DNA from: Mycolicibacterium celeriflavum | Lineage (GTDB): Bacteria > Actinomycetota > Actinomycetes > Mycobacteriales > Mycobacteriaceae | Direction of reading: 5' to 3' | NCBI RefSeq assembly: GCF_010731795.1 | Contig: NZ_AP022591.1 | Coordinates: forward strand, 310,001-374,000 | Length of the DNA: 64,000 nt | Part shown: positions 55,640 through 64,000 of the stretch, piece after piece | Layout of the letters: the number at the start of each line of letters is the position of its first letter | Position numbering within the stretch: position 1 is the stretch's first letter | Notes under the pieces: model-generated | What the model was told of the DNA's origin: nothing | The model's input: the letters and a program-made list of their open reading frames with translations, nothing else | Database searches by the model: none | Translations under genes and position numbers: made by a program

Positions 55640-56095
55640 GCATGGGCCGATGAGCTTCTGCCGTGCTCGTGGTAGGTGGGTGACCTTGACGTTCGCATCG
55701 GTAAGGGTGCGAAGCCGCTCGATCTCTTCGTGTTGCGCGGCGAGTCGCGCAAGCGCCCGGGTTCGGAAGTCGGTGAGCTCACCGATCGTGGTATTCGCTT
55801 GCGCCAGGCGGTGTCTGAGCTTGTCGACCTCGGTGTTCAGTCGCTCGATCTGCGCCGCTTTCGGGTCGGGTGTCTGGCCGCAGTTCTGCAGCTGTTGTAG
55901 CCGGTCTTCGAACTCAGTGCGTAGATGGGCGTAGGGGCGGGTGCCGTAGAAGGCGGTGCGGTCGACGCCGGCCTGCGAAGCGAGGGTCTTAATGTCGCAG
56001 TTCCCGCCGGGTGGGATCTCTCCGCGCAACAGCCGGTCCATGGCGGCCCGGATGCGGTGCTCGGTCTGGATGCGTTGGGCAGCACTGATTCTCAT
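55637..56095 (-). CDS. DUF6262/TnpC-like protein, last gene of recombinase operon
   Basis: 152 residues; its ATG overlaps the stop of the third recombinase. A helix-turn-helix (DIKTLASQAGVDRTAFYG near residue 35) is followed by a long coiled coil (KAAQIERLNTEVDKLRHRLAQA and on). This matches TnpC-type accessory proteins of Tn554-like transposons, which steer orientation and efficiency of transposition. Length and HTH agree with that family. Confidence 0.75.
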   Translation of the reverse strand: MRISAAQRIQTEHRIRAAMDRLLRGEIPPGGNCDIKTLASQAGVDRTAFYGTRPYAHLRTEFEDRLQQLQNCGQTPDPKAAQIERLNTEVDKLRHRLAQANTTIGELTDFRTRALARLAAQHEEIERLRTLTDANVKVTHLPRARQKLIGPC

Positions 56096-58290
56096 GACGG
56101 GTCCTCGCTGGCGGTGGGTGTGGTGGCGGCATCAATGTCGGCGATGACCCGCTGGGCGCGGTTGTAGTCGGTGGTGAGGCGGTCGCGTTCGGTGACGCGG
56201 GTCTTGCCGAGTTGGCCGAGGAAAGTCTTGGTGCGTTCGGCGTGCTCAGCCCAGACGGGTCGGTGGACGGCGTGGTGGGTGGCCTGCGGGCAGCGGGCGG
56301 AGTCACACATGCCGATCATCGGCCGTGTCGCGTTGGGAGTGCCGGCCAGTTTGAGGCAGAGTGCGCGGGATGGATCGGTGAACCAGCAGTAGTTCGCCGG
56401 TCCTAGGTGCAGGACCTTGGCGCGTTTGGACAGCAGATTGAGGATGTCGCGGTCGTTGCGCTGGACTTTGGGCCCCGCGGCCGATTCGGCGTTCAGGTCG
56501 GCGTCGACTGCGGCGAAGAAGTCGGTGAGGTTTCGTGCGCCGGGTCCGGCGGGCAGGATGCCGTCGCGGTAGTTGTGGAACTCGGCCAATATCAGCTTAA
56601 GGTTGCGATCTGCTTCGTGCTTGTTGACCTCGGCCAGCAACTCGGCTTGAGCACCGCCCGGGCGGGCGGCGTAGCCTTCGGTTGTTGCGGTCGCGATATG
56701 TTTGAGCTGCAGTTTTGCCGCGAGAACCCCGGCTGGGCGGTATGCCAATTCCAGCGCGATCGTTCTTCTGAGCATCCGCAATGAGACTGGTCCCTCGGGG
56801 ATCGCGGCCAGGCCGAGGCGTTGTCCTGCCGGGGAGTTGACCCAGTTGCGGAACCAGATGGTGCGGACGCGGAAGCTGAACCGGGACAACAGAAGAACAC
56901 CTTCGCGGGGATCGTCGTGCAGTTGCTCGATGAGTTCGACCGCGCGGAAGGCGGGTTCGATGACGACCCATTCATCGTCGGTGCCGCCGAGCGGCTGGCC
57001 CTTGACGATCTTGCTGGCGATGCGGTAGCGGTTGAGCCCGGGTATGGGTTCCTCGATCGGGCGGCGGCAGCCGACGCGCAGTTCCATCAGTTCGCTGCTG
57101 CGCATCCCTGATGAAGCCGAGAGCACGATGATCGCGGCTGTTCGGACGACCCCGACCACGGCGACGGCCTGCGAGCGGTGCAGCGGCAAGCTCCAGGGCC
57201 TTGTCGCGCCGTCGGCGGTCGGCGCGTCTTCAGCGTTGCGCGCGAAGACCTTCTCGACTCCGACCGCGGCGAGGGCGTCGGTGAGCGGTCCGCGCAGTCG
57301 CGGCATCCAGCGGGACTCGATGTTTCGGCGGCCGGCCTGCCTGGCCAGAATTCCGGTGGCGACCGGCAACAGTGGGTCGTCGGCCGAGCATCCTGCCGCC
57401 AGTCTTTTGGTGATGTCATGGTCTTCGTGTTGGGGCAGCGGCGTGCCGGTCGTGGTGTAGCCGGCCAACACGGCGAGGATGTCGTCGACGGGTTCCGAGG
57501 TGATGGGACGCAACCCTTCGGCCCTTGCCGAGTGGAGCCGGTCGTGTTCGCGGATCTGCTGGTTCAGATTCACTGCGTGTGGGCCGAGGATCTGCACCAG
57601 GTGCAGCGCCGCCGCAAGCATCGGCTGCAGGATCTCGTCGGCGACGGCGGGGGTGGTGTTTCCGTCACGGCCGGAACGCATTTCGGCGACGGCGGAGGCC
57701 GATGCGCCGCCCCAGGGCCGAAGATCGGCGCGGACGCGGTCGGCGGTGAACAGGTCTCGGTAGTTGACCAGGTCGACGACGATCTGAGCGGCAGCGCGTC
57801 GAACCGCGGGGCTTTGTTCACCGACGACGTTGCCGTTCTCGTCGAGGATGTAGCGGCGGAATGCCAGGTAGGCCTCGCAGGTGTGGGTGTCGACCTCGGC
57901 CAGCGTGGCGGCGTGTCGGCCGTCGAGCCAGCGGAAGAATCGGGTCAGCTCGTGGAGCCGCCCGATGCAGCTGCGTAGATGCAGCGGTGTGCGGTATGCC
58001 CTGGGCAGTTCGGCGACGGCGGGATGTCGCGGGCAGAGGGCGGCGATGATCAGCTCCTTGGCGACCAGGCGCCATCGCGGGTCGCCGATCACGGCGAAGT
58101 CGAAACGGCGGTTCACCAAGGGGATTTGGACCGCCAACCCGACGACCTCGGTGAAGTCCCATAAGTCGTCGTCGAACAGCGGGCGGCGAATGCCGTCGGG
58201 TAGTGTCAGACCCGCCTGCAGACAGACATCGGCGCCGGTGAACGGTGATGGCCGCTGTTCGTCGGTGCTGTCGGCGGCGAAGGTGGTCAT
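56092..58290 (-). CDS. Tyrosine recombinase 3 of trio (TnpB-like, with Cys-rich tail)
   Basis: 732 residues from the ATG at 58290 overlapping the previous stop. Catalytic residues are present: Arg in SGMRSSELMEL (near 430), Lys region SKIVKGQP (near 465), Arg in RMLRRTIALE (near 550) and His/Tyr in LKHIATATTEGYAA (near 578). A Cys/His cluster near the end (CWFTDPSRALCLK, CDSARC) probably binds zinc. The longest member of the unit, and the likely TnpB counterpart. Confidence 0.82.
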   Translation of the reverse strand: MTTFAADSTDEQRPSPFTGADVCLQAGLTLPDGIRRPLFDDDLWDFTEVVGLAVQIPLVNRRFDFAVIGDPRWRLVAKELIIAALCPRHPAVAELPRAYRTPLHLRSCIGRLHELTRFFRWLDGRHAATLAEVDTHTCEAYLAFRRYILDENGNVVGEQSPAVRRAAAQIVVDLVNYRDLFTADRVRADLRPWGGASASAVAEMRSGRDGNTTPAVADEILQPMLAAALHLVQILGPHAVNLNQQIREHDRLHSARAEGLRPITSEPVDDILAVLAGYTTTGTPLPQHEDHDITKRLAAGCSADDPLLPVATGILARQAGRRNIESRWMPRLRGPLTDALAAVGVEKVFARNAEDAPTADGATRPWSLPLHRSQAVAVVGVVRTAAIIVLSASSGMRSSELMELRVGCRRPIEEPIPGLNRYRIASKIVKGQPLGGTDDEWVVIEPAFRAVELIEQLHDDPREGVLLLSRFSFRVRTIWFRNWVNSPAGQRLGLAAIPEGPVSLRMLRRTIALELAYRPAGVLAAKLQLKHIATATTEGYAARPGGAQAELLAEVNKHEADRNLKLILAEFHNYRDGILPAGPGARNLTDFFAAVDADLNAESAAGPKVQRNDRDILNLLSKRAKVLHLGPANYCWFTDPSRALCLKLAGTPNATRPMIGMCDSARCPQATHHAVHRPVWAEHAERTKTFLGQLGKTRVTERDRLTTDYNRAQRVIADIDAATTPTASEDPS

Positions 58291-60011
58291 GCGGTGCGTT
58301 CCTCTGGGCGAAGGGGTATCTCGTCGTCGGTGTCGGTGACTCGGGAGGCCGCGGTCGTGAGTTCGGCGGGGTCGAACCGGCCCAGGATCTGGTCGATCCG
58401 GGCGGCGTAGGGCCCGAAGACAGCCATGAAGTGCGCGGCGGGCATCTGCTGCCATTGGCGGGAGAAGAATGCCTTAAGCCGCAACAGGTTCACCGCGTGC
58501 CGTGGCGCGAACACTGCCAGCGGGCAGAGCAGGCAAACCCACGGCCTGGCCGGACACGGTTTGCCGACCGGACCGTGCAGCCCGGCCAGCTGATCGCCGC
58601 ATGCTGCGGTGAACACATCGCGCGCGCCGCCAACCAGTTCGGCGATGGCGTGGTCGTCGAGATTCATTGCCGCCACCAGTTGTGGGTAACCGTCGACCAG
58701 TGCGGCGGCGTCCTCCTCGGTGATCACCGCGGGCGGATGCGCACGGCGCAGCAGATCGTGCTGGGCATCCTCGATGACCGTCTCGACCGCGTGCTGTTGG
58801 CCCGCGGTCGTCACCGACAGGTAGTGGTCGCCCTCAACGGCGGGCGTGTGGTTGGGGTCGATCGTGGCCCGCGCGTTCCCTGTCCAGGTCTTCTTCTCGC
58901 GCATCGCGTGGTGAGTGGTGCGGATGCGTGCTCGATGGATCTTCAACGGTCGGCCGTCGGCGCCGAGTAGGCCGTGGCGCCCGACCCATCGTTGGACGCC
59001 GACGCGGTCGATCTCGCGGATGAGGAAGGGTTTGCCGACGTAACTCAGGCCCAACCACAGCCGGTCGCGGTCGGCGGGTGCGACCAGGCCGCGCAGCAGC
59101 GACGAGTGCGACAGCCACTGCTCGAGCAGCCGGACCGCCGGACGGGGCAGGTTCAGGCTCTCCGCCGCGGTGCGGCGTTTGACGTAGGACAGCAGCACGG
59201 TCGAGTCCCCGGCCCATTCGATGTCATCGACCCCCAAGTCGGCGATGCCGTCGGGGACGATGCCGGAGTAGACGCCGAACAGCAGCCGGTAGGCGATAAC
59301 GACATCCAGGTGCGGGAACACCGCCCGCAGGGCGTCATAGAACGCTGGTGGTCGGCGATTGTGAAACACGCTGTGCGTCACGCCGATCGCGCGGGCGAAT
59401 ACCGGAGTGCTGACCGGGCCGAGTCGTGCCAACAGCCAGCAGAAGTTCTCCCACGTCCAGCCGGACTCTCGCGGATCACCACCCTGCTCGGTCGCGGCCA
59501 GCGCGCGGAGGTGCACCGCATATGACTCATCCACGACCTGGCTGCAGGCAGTAATGAGACGCTGCCATTCGACCTCGAGATAGGGCGGCAGCGGCCGACG
59601 AAAGGGCTGGAGATTGAAATGCCGACCCGCCGCCAGCTCCAGCACTCCGTCGCCGAGCGTGCCGCCGGACCGGGCGAATCCCTCCACCAGTGCGCGGGTA
59701 AGCGCCTCCAACCGTCTGGGTCCCGCCATCCAGAACTGCGCGAGCTGTCCGCGGCGCAACTCTCCCGCGCCACCGATGAAACCCTGCTCGGCTAGTGCGC
59801 GAACCATCGCCCGCAGAGCGCGCGCATAGGCGTCGACCGTGCCGGCCGAGTCGGCGCTGCCGTGCGGATGAATCAGCTCCACCAGTCCGACGGCCAGATC
59901 ACGCGCCAACCGAGGGTTCGGCAACCCCGCCAGATCGAACTCCGCCCGGCTGCCGTCACTGAACACACAGCTCAGGCCCAGCGGTTCGTCGGTCACCCTC
60001 GTCGGCATCAC
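58287..60011 (-). CDS. Tyrosine recombinase 2 of trio, degenerate active site
   Basis: 574 residues; GTG at 60011 overlaps the preceding stop, with an ATG one codon later. The fold resembles a recombinase, but the first catalytic Arg is replaced: the box reads VYSGIVPDGIADL where TGxR is expected. The Arg/His box (IHRARIRTTHHAM near 395) and a Tyr (EGDHYLSV near 428) remain. A Cys cluster CPARPWVCLLCP follows (near 520). Probably a structural or regulatory partner of the other two. Confidence 0.72.
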   Translation of the reverse strand: MMPTRVTDEPLGLSCVFSDGSRAEFDLAGLPNPRLARDLAVGLVELIHPHGSADSAGTVDAYARALRAMVRALAEQGFIGGAGELRRGQLAQFWMAGPRRLEALTRALVEGFARSGGTLGDGVLELAAGRHFNLQPFRRPLPPYLEVEWQRLITACSQVVDESYAVHLRALAATEQGGDPRESGWTWENFCWLLARLGPVSTPVFARAIGVTHSVFHNRRPPAFYDALRAVFPHLDVVIAYRLLFGVYSGIVPDGIADLGVDDIEWAGDSTVLLSYVKRRTAAESLNLPRPAVRLLEQWLSHSSLLRGLVAPADRDRLWLGLSYVGKPFLIREIDRVGVQRWVGRHGLLGADGRPLKIHRARIRTTHHAMREKKTWTGNARATIDPNHTPAVEGDHYLSVTTAGQQHAVETVIEDAQHDLLRRAHPPAVITEEDAAALVDGYPQLVAAMNLDDHAIAELVGGARDVFTAACGDQLAGLHGPVGKPCPARPWVCLLCPLAVFAPRHAVNLLRLKAFFSRQWQQMPAAHFMAVFGPYAARIDQILGRFDPAELTTAASRVTDTDDEIPLRPEERTA

Positions 60012-61477
60012 AGCTCCTCGTCGATGTCGTCATCGAATTCGCCGTCAGCTTCCCGCTGTGCTGCCGTACCGTCGACGAGTCCGGCTGCCGCGCCTTCGGT
60101 TTCGTAGGCTTGCCGGTAAATCCGGGTTGTATCAAGACGTTTCAGGTATTTCTCGGTGGTTAGCACGGTCGAATGCCCGAGCAGATCGCGCAGCACCAGC
60201 AACGGGTCGGCCTTGGTCAGATAGAAGATCAACGCCGCGTCGGCGTCGGTGTCGCGCACCAGCTTCGCCGCCTGCCGGTAATAGCCGGTCACCAGATACT
60301 CCAAGGTCTGCATCGAGAAGCAATGACGAAGCCGGTGCGGGTGAACGTGCGGGAACCGTGGCTCGAACCTCGCGCGGATCCGGTCGGCGGTGCGCTCGAA
60401 CACCGTCGCCCACGCTGTGAACGCGCCACCGCCGGTCTTGACCGCCAGCAGGCACGACCCGCCCTCCGGTGCCACCAGCCGCCGCCGCTCGGCCGGGGTC
60501 AGCGACTCCCACGACCGGCGAACACCGTTGATCCGGCCGCCGCGTGCGTCCGGGTCGCTCACCGTCAGCGGCTCGCCCCATCGCTGCGGCGGCCGCCAGG
60601 CCGATCCTTCGGTCGCCGCGGCGCGGTCCAGCTGCAGGTAGTCGTGCAGCCCGGCCAAGGCGTCGTAGGAGATCCAGGTGGTGCGGAACTTGCGGCCCTT
60701 GGTGATTCCCGCCGGCACCGGAAACGGGATCGGGATGGCCGTTGGCGCAGGCGGCAGCGCCGGGATCTCCCACGGCAGCAGGTGGGTGAACTCGCCCAGC
60801 CGCAGCCCGGTCGCCAACGCTAGATCACCGACCGCGGCGTTGCGGGTCATCTCCCTTCCCGCGAACCCGGTGTCTGGGCTGCCGTCCGGCGCCAAACCCC
60901 GCAGTCCCTTGCGGAACAGGTCGATAAAGTCCGGCTCCAGATACTTCACGGTCACATGCGGTTTCGGAGTGCGGCGCACCGCCAGGTTCACTCGTACGTC
61001 CCGGCCGGTGCCGGCGAAGACCGCACGCGCCGACCGGTAGGTGAACGGTTCGGCCGTTGCATGTCCTTCGTCGAGCGCCCACCGGTAGAACAGCGACAGG
61101 ATGCTCATGTGCTGCGCCCACGTGGTCGCCGCGAACCGGCGAGCCAGCGGCCCAGCCGCTCGGTGCTCAGCGTAGCGGCTTAACCCGGCCTTCAAACGAT
61201 CCCGCGAATCAAACAGTCCCACACCATGTTCCGCCAAGAACTCAGTCCACTCCTTGACCGCCCGCGCATAGCTCTCCCACGAGCTCGGCGCCGGCGCGCC
61301 ACTGGCCGGCAACTCGCGCAGCCACCGGTTCACCACCGACGCCGGCCGCGGTCTGCCCGGACCGTCCTCCAGCAACAAGTCGTCATCAATCAGATACGGC
61401 ATGCTCTCCGGAATCACCGGCCGGTGCTCGACACCCCAGGACCGCCAGCCCTGCGACGAGAAGAAGCTCAAGATCAC
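60008..61477 (-). CDS. Tyrosine recombinase 1 of trio (TnpA-like)
   Basis: 489 residues, first gene of a four-gene overlapping operon. N-terminal SAM-like DNA-binding domain (SWESYARAVKEWTEFLAEHG near 70), catalytic Arg in ATGLRLGEFTHLL (near 232), Arg/His box HPHRLRHCFSM (near 385), and His and Tyr in LLGHSTVLTTEKYLK (near 440). The full set suggests an active enzyme. Start chosen at the first Met after a stop; about 100 bp separate it from the broken recombinase upstream. Confidence 0.83.
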   Translation of the reverse strand: MILSFFSSQGWRSWGVEHRPVIPESMPYLIDDDLLLEDGPGRPRPASVVNRWLRELPASGAPAPSSWESYARAVKEWTEFLAEHGVGLFDSRDRLKAGLSRYAEHRAAGPLARRFAATTWAQHMSILSLFYRWALDEGHATAEPFTYRSARAVFAGTGRDVRVNLAVRRTPKPHVTVKYLEPDFIDLFRKGLRGLAPDGSPDTGFAGREMTRNAAVGDLALATGLRLGEFTHLLPWEIPALPPAPTAIPIPFPVPAGITKGRKFRTTWISYDALAGLHDYLQLDRAAATEGSAWRPPQRWGEPLTVSDPDARGGRINGVRRSWESLTPAERRRLVAPEGGSCLLAVKTGGGAFTAWATVFERTADRIRARFEPRFPHVHPHRLRHCFSMQTLEYLVTGYYRQAAKLVRDTDADAALIFYLTKADPLLVLRDLLGHSTVLTTEKYLKRLDTTRIYRQAYETEGAAAGLVDGTAAQREADGEFDDDIDEEL

Positions 61478-61567
61478 GAGCGGTCACACTAGAAACGCCA
61501 CACGCCGTCATGCAACAACCAAACGCGCATGCCGCCTGACCCTTTCGAGCTAATCGCAACACGGGAA

Positions 61568-62791
61568 CTAAGCGGGGATAAAATGCCTCAGCATGTGGGG
61601 ACGGCACCACAACGGCGTACCCCCCTCTTGCGCAAGCGCTTTCGCAACCCTGGTGTTCGCGCGGTCGAACGTCTTGTACCAGGAGTGTTTAGGGCGAGGT
61701 GTCCCGTCGTGATTCAGCCACAGCCACATCGGTTCCAGGCCATCACGTCCCCGGCGGAACAACTTCATTCGTGTCGACGGCCCGAGTGCATCGAGCCGGA
61801 CCGTACGACGCGATCCCGTCGCATCAACGACCTCCAGTTGCCCATCCCGGCGAACATGTTCAACGACCAATCGATCCGCAATCTGCCCATAGCGACCAGC
61901 ACGTTGCGCGCGTGCTACGGCAGCAGTGCGACTACCTTCCTGCAGATAGAAGTGAACTTGTTGGGCTACGCGGCGCCGCATCCAGAACGCTCGCCCGCTA
62001 CCACCCTTCGCGCAATGAGACGCAACGCGCGAACGCACGAGCCCCTCAGAGCCCGGCTTGGGCACCTCGATGGTTAATATGCTGGCCCACTCGCCGATTC
62101 GTAAACCCGTCCCGAACAACCCCTCCGCGAATGCGATGTCGCGATCCTCAGTCGCTCCCCGCCAATCGTGGCGCGGCACGCCCTCCATCGTGAAACCACG
62201 CAACCCCAGGTTCCGCCACAACCGAAATGCTTGTGGGGTAAGCCACTTCACGTCGGCCCTGCGCATCCCCGACGGAGTGCTCTCCAACACGACTTGGCCA
62301 CCGCCCATCCAAGACGTGGCAATCACGCGGGCTCGGACGGGGTTGTCGATTCCGTGCTGCTCGGCCGCCCACGAGTAGAAATTGCGGATCGCCGCGCGAT
62401 CGACACAGAAACTATTGGCGGTCACGTGCTGAGGATTCTTCTCAGCCGACAACCGCCACTCCTTGAACGCAGCCAGTTCCGATCGCGACGCCTGATCCCA
62501 TCGAACGCCCATCGCGTGCAGAAAATCCAGCCACACCTTCAACGACAAGGCGTAACGACGCAAAGTCCCCGTTGCTCGTCCCCTCACCAGCGGATCTCGC
62601 CAGTAGGCGTTCACCAACGCATCCGCCCGGCCCCACGGATCCAGGAAGAACGGAGTGCTATCACGCGCACCATTTCGCTTCGCCCGGGACTCGACATCAC
62701 CCAACCCTGGAACCACGTCGTCCACCGATACGAACCGCTGACGGAAATCGTAGAAATGAAGAGTCCAACCATCAGCCGAAGCACCAGCCAT
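61568..62791 (-). pseudogene. Tyrosine recombinase truncated after the Arg/His box
   Basis: 407 codons. N-terminal core-binding domain (LRRYALSLKVWLDFLHAMGV near 80) and catalytic Arg in GTGLRIGEW (near 230) are normal. The frame ends at CRPHMLRHFIPA: the HxxR box is there but the His box and the catalytic Tyr that should follow some 40-60 codons later are missing. The break is at about 61583, so the gene is inactive. Confidence 0.8.
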
Positions 62792-62805
62792 CCCCGGCTT
62801 CCCCC

Positions 62806-63228
62806 TTACCTCACGGGCATCGCCCTCATCATCGCCGAAGCGATTCCCCCAACCGTCTTCGACACGCCTGTCGGGCAGAGAACCGGCGACTGGATATTGG
62901 GCGGACAGATCACCGTCGTCGACCTATCAACTGTGTTGTTGAAGGCGGCGCGCAGAGCGTTGAGGTCGCGCGCCAGGATGTAGGTGGCCGACGTCGGCCC
63001 GCCGGGATCGGTGTTGGAGCAGCACGCCATCGCCGCGGTCGCGGTGTCCGGAACCCGCACTGGCTTGCAACTGCCGGGCGGATAGCCGGCGGGCAGCACG
63101 CCGCTGAGACGGGCACGAGGCCCGGTGCTGGAGTCGGTCGGCGAGGTGGCCGTCGTCGTCGCTGGCGGATTGGCCATCACCGGTGCGGGAGGGTCTGGCC
63201 AAAGCAGCCACAACGTCAGACCGGACAT
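62806..63228 (-). CDS. Exported protein of unknown function, probably 3'-truncated
   Basis: 140 residues. N-terminal hydrophobic stretch (LTLWLLW) and Pro/Thr linker, then a Cys-containing domain (GSCKPVR, MACCSNTDPGGPTSATY, TVICPPNIQSP). That pattern recalls a mycobacterial secreted or kinase-sensor domain, where more sequence normally follows CPxNIQSP. Here about 25 unrelated residues end the frame, so a deletion junction near 62900 is likely. It ends 15 bp before the broken recombinase. Low certainty. Confidence 0.45.
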   Translation of the reverse strand: MSGLTLWLLWPDPPAPVMANPPATTTATSPTDSSTGPRARLSGVLPAGYPPGSCKPVRVPDTATAAMACCSNTDPGGPTSATYILARDLNALRAAFNNTVDRSTTVICPPNIQSPVLCPTGVSKTVGGIASAMMRAMPVR

Positions 63229-63249
63229 CGCGGCGGTGCGAGCGCATGC

Positions 63250-63597
63250 TCACACCAATACTCCCTCAGCCATCGCGTCGATGAGGTCGAGGACGTCCGT
63301 GTATCTCCCCGCGCGGATCAGATCAGCAGGTTTGCTATGCCCGAGCAGCCGATTCGGTGAGAACATCCAGACATTGGCGTGGTCGGCTGGAAGAACTTCG
63401 GTGACGGCTTCGGCCACATAGGCCAGCTCTAGTAGGCGCTCCTTGTTCTGTCGCTGCGGCACGACGTCCCCGGCGACCCACCGGGCTACGGACCGCGGCG
63501 AGGCGTCGACAATGTCGCCCACCTCTTCGTTGGTCAAGCCGAGGCGGTTGATTGCTGCCGAAACCTTGCTGGCAAGCGCACCCAAACCCTCGCGCAT
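63250..63597 (-). CDS. MbcA-like Xre/ParS antitoxin without toxin gene
   Basis: 115 residues. The Xre-type HTH (LTNEEVGDIVDASPRSVARWVAG) and the toxin-binding domain (NVWMFSPNRLLGHSKPADLI) closely resemble M. tuberculosis MbcA (Rv1990c) as I recall it. MbcA neutralises the RES-domain NAD-phosphorylase MbcT, normally encoded directly downstream. No RES domain is encoded in the downstream 450 bp. It may be a free antitoxin or a remnant. Confidence 0.8.
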   Translation of the reverse strand: MREGLGALASKVSAAINRLGLTNEEVGDIVDASPRSVARWVAGDVVPQRQNKERLLELAYVAEAVTEVLPADHANVWMFSPNRLLGHSKPADLIRAGRYTDVLDLIDAMAEGVLV

Positions 63598-63692
63598 TGT
63601 GTGTCTTCGTTCTGTCGTATCTCTGTCACGTAGTATGACATGCGCTGGGTGCGCGACCGATGGTTCAAGCCCGGTCGAAATCGGTGTTCTAT

Positions 63693-64000
63693 CTACTCGT
63701 CTATGTCGAGGCTTCCTGCGGTAAGGGTGTGTTCGGGTTCATCGATCGCCGCGTCGGGGGTGCGCCAGGTCAGGGTGAGCTGACGGCGGTGGGCGGCACG
63801 AACAGCTCGGGCGGCGGTGTCACACTGGGTGAGCAGCTGGCGCCACGGCTCGCTGAGCCGGGTGCGGCCGAGGCGGTCGGCCAGGGTGACCGCGGGTGTC
63901 GGCTCGTCGAGGCGGAGGTTCTCCGCGGCCTGATTATTGGCGGTCAGCGTGCTGGCCCAGGGAAGGGCGTTGAGCAGCCGCAGCGCGGGTGTGCTGGGGC
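63693..64000 (-). CDS. 3' end of unrecognised gene (cut by window edge)
   Basis: The frame is open on the minus strand from the window edge to a TAG at 63693-63695, about 101 codons without a stop, with normal mycobacterial codon use. Its visible residues include LNALPWASTLTANNQAAENL and RQLTLTWRTPDAAIDEPEH. No family is recognised. It has no start in the window. Confidence 0.5.
   Translation of the reverse strand, partial: PSTPALRLLNALPWASTLTANNQAAENLRLDEPTPAVTLADRLGRTRLSEPWRQLLTQCDTAARAVRAAHRRQLTLTWRTPDAAIDEPEHTLTAGSLDIDE

Larger units (their letters stand above)
55519..61580 (-). mobile_element. Tn554/RIT-like element: three tyrosine recombinases plus TnpC-like gene
   Basis: Four genes in one direction, each overlapping the next by 4 bp. 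Three consecutive recombinases are the mark of RIT elements; two recombinases plus a DUF6262-like TnpC are the mark of Tn554. This unit has both. The upstream end lies near 61580, where another recombinase gene is interrupted. The downstream end is in or after the 121-bp repeat. Confidence 0.7.

Noticed and set aside
62806..63228. Toxin partner for the MbcA-like antitoxin
   Set aside because: The frame has an exported, Cys-containing domain and none of the RES-family residues I would expect; only its position suggested it.

Overview
The window is high-GC actinobacterial chromosome from a Mycobacterium or Mycolicibacterium species, probably a fast grower. The main evidence is the FAS-II block fabD-acpM-kasA-kasB-accD6 under a MabR-type regulator, a mycothiol-dependent alcohol dehydrogenase (mscR), aceE and ahpE. 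From memory, gene order from about 31.0 to 51.6 kb matches M. tuberculosis Rv2260 down to Rv2238c, and the first 9 kb matches Rv2326c/Rv2325c plus uspC-uspB-uspA, Rv2315c, Rv2314c and Rv2313c. No database search was run; locus correspondences are recalled and functions are read from motifs.

Layout. 0-9 kb: an ECF-type importer (fused ATPase, truncated by the window start, and its T subunit), the UspABC amino-sugar importer without an ATPase, a TldD/PmbA protease pair, an AhpD-like protein and tRNA-Met. 9.1-10 kb: a small accessory insertion with degenerate IS21-type end repeats and a VapBC toxin-antitoxin pair. 10-31 kb: envelope and metabolism genes, including a lytic transglycosylase-DUF1460 fusion overlapping a peptidase-E-like gene, an acyl-CoA dehydrogenase, a Pro/Glu-rich secreted membrane-anchored protein, a PhoD-like phosphatase, an SDR, a complete oligopeptide-type ABC importer, a DUF4185 protein, an Hsp70-like protein with an exported proline-rich tail and a SABATH-type methyltransferase. 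31-51.6 kb: the conserved core listed above, with glycerolipid genes (glpD, a DAG kinase, an AgpS-like oxidase) beside FAS-II.

From tRNA-Val at 51.6 kb to the window end is a mosaic of mobile DNA. It holds a decayed IS21 element (istA truncated, istB with a one-base frameshift), a broken recombinase with a TnpC/DUF6262-type partner, an alpha/beta hydrolase lying between two copies of a ~121-bp repeat, and an apparently intact four-gene unit of three tyrosine recombinases plus a DUF6262/TnpC-like protein, every junction overlapping by 4 bp (Tn554/RIT-like). A further recombinase is cut exactly after its HxxRH motif, and the other recombinase fragment, 7 kb away, begins exactly at that motif. 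The right edge has a truncated exported protein, an MbcA-like antitoxin without its RES toxin, and the 3' end of an unrecognised gene.

The most distinctive points are the recombinase trio with its repeat-flanked passenger gene, the two fragments broken at the same catalytic box, a perfect MabR-type operator before fabD, duplicated 3' ends of uspC and aceE, and strong hairpins at several convergent gene junctions.
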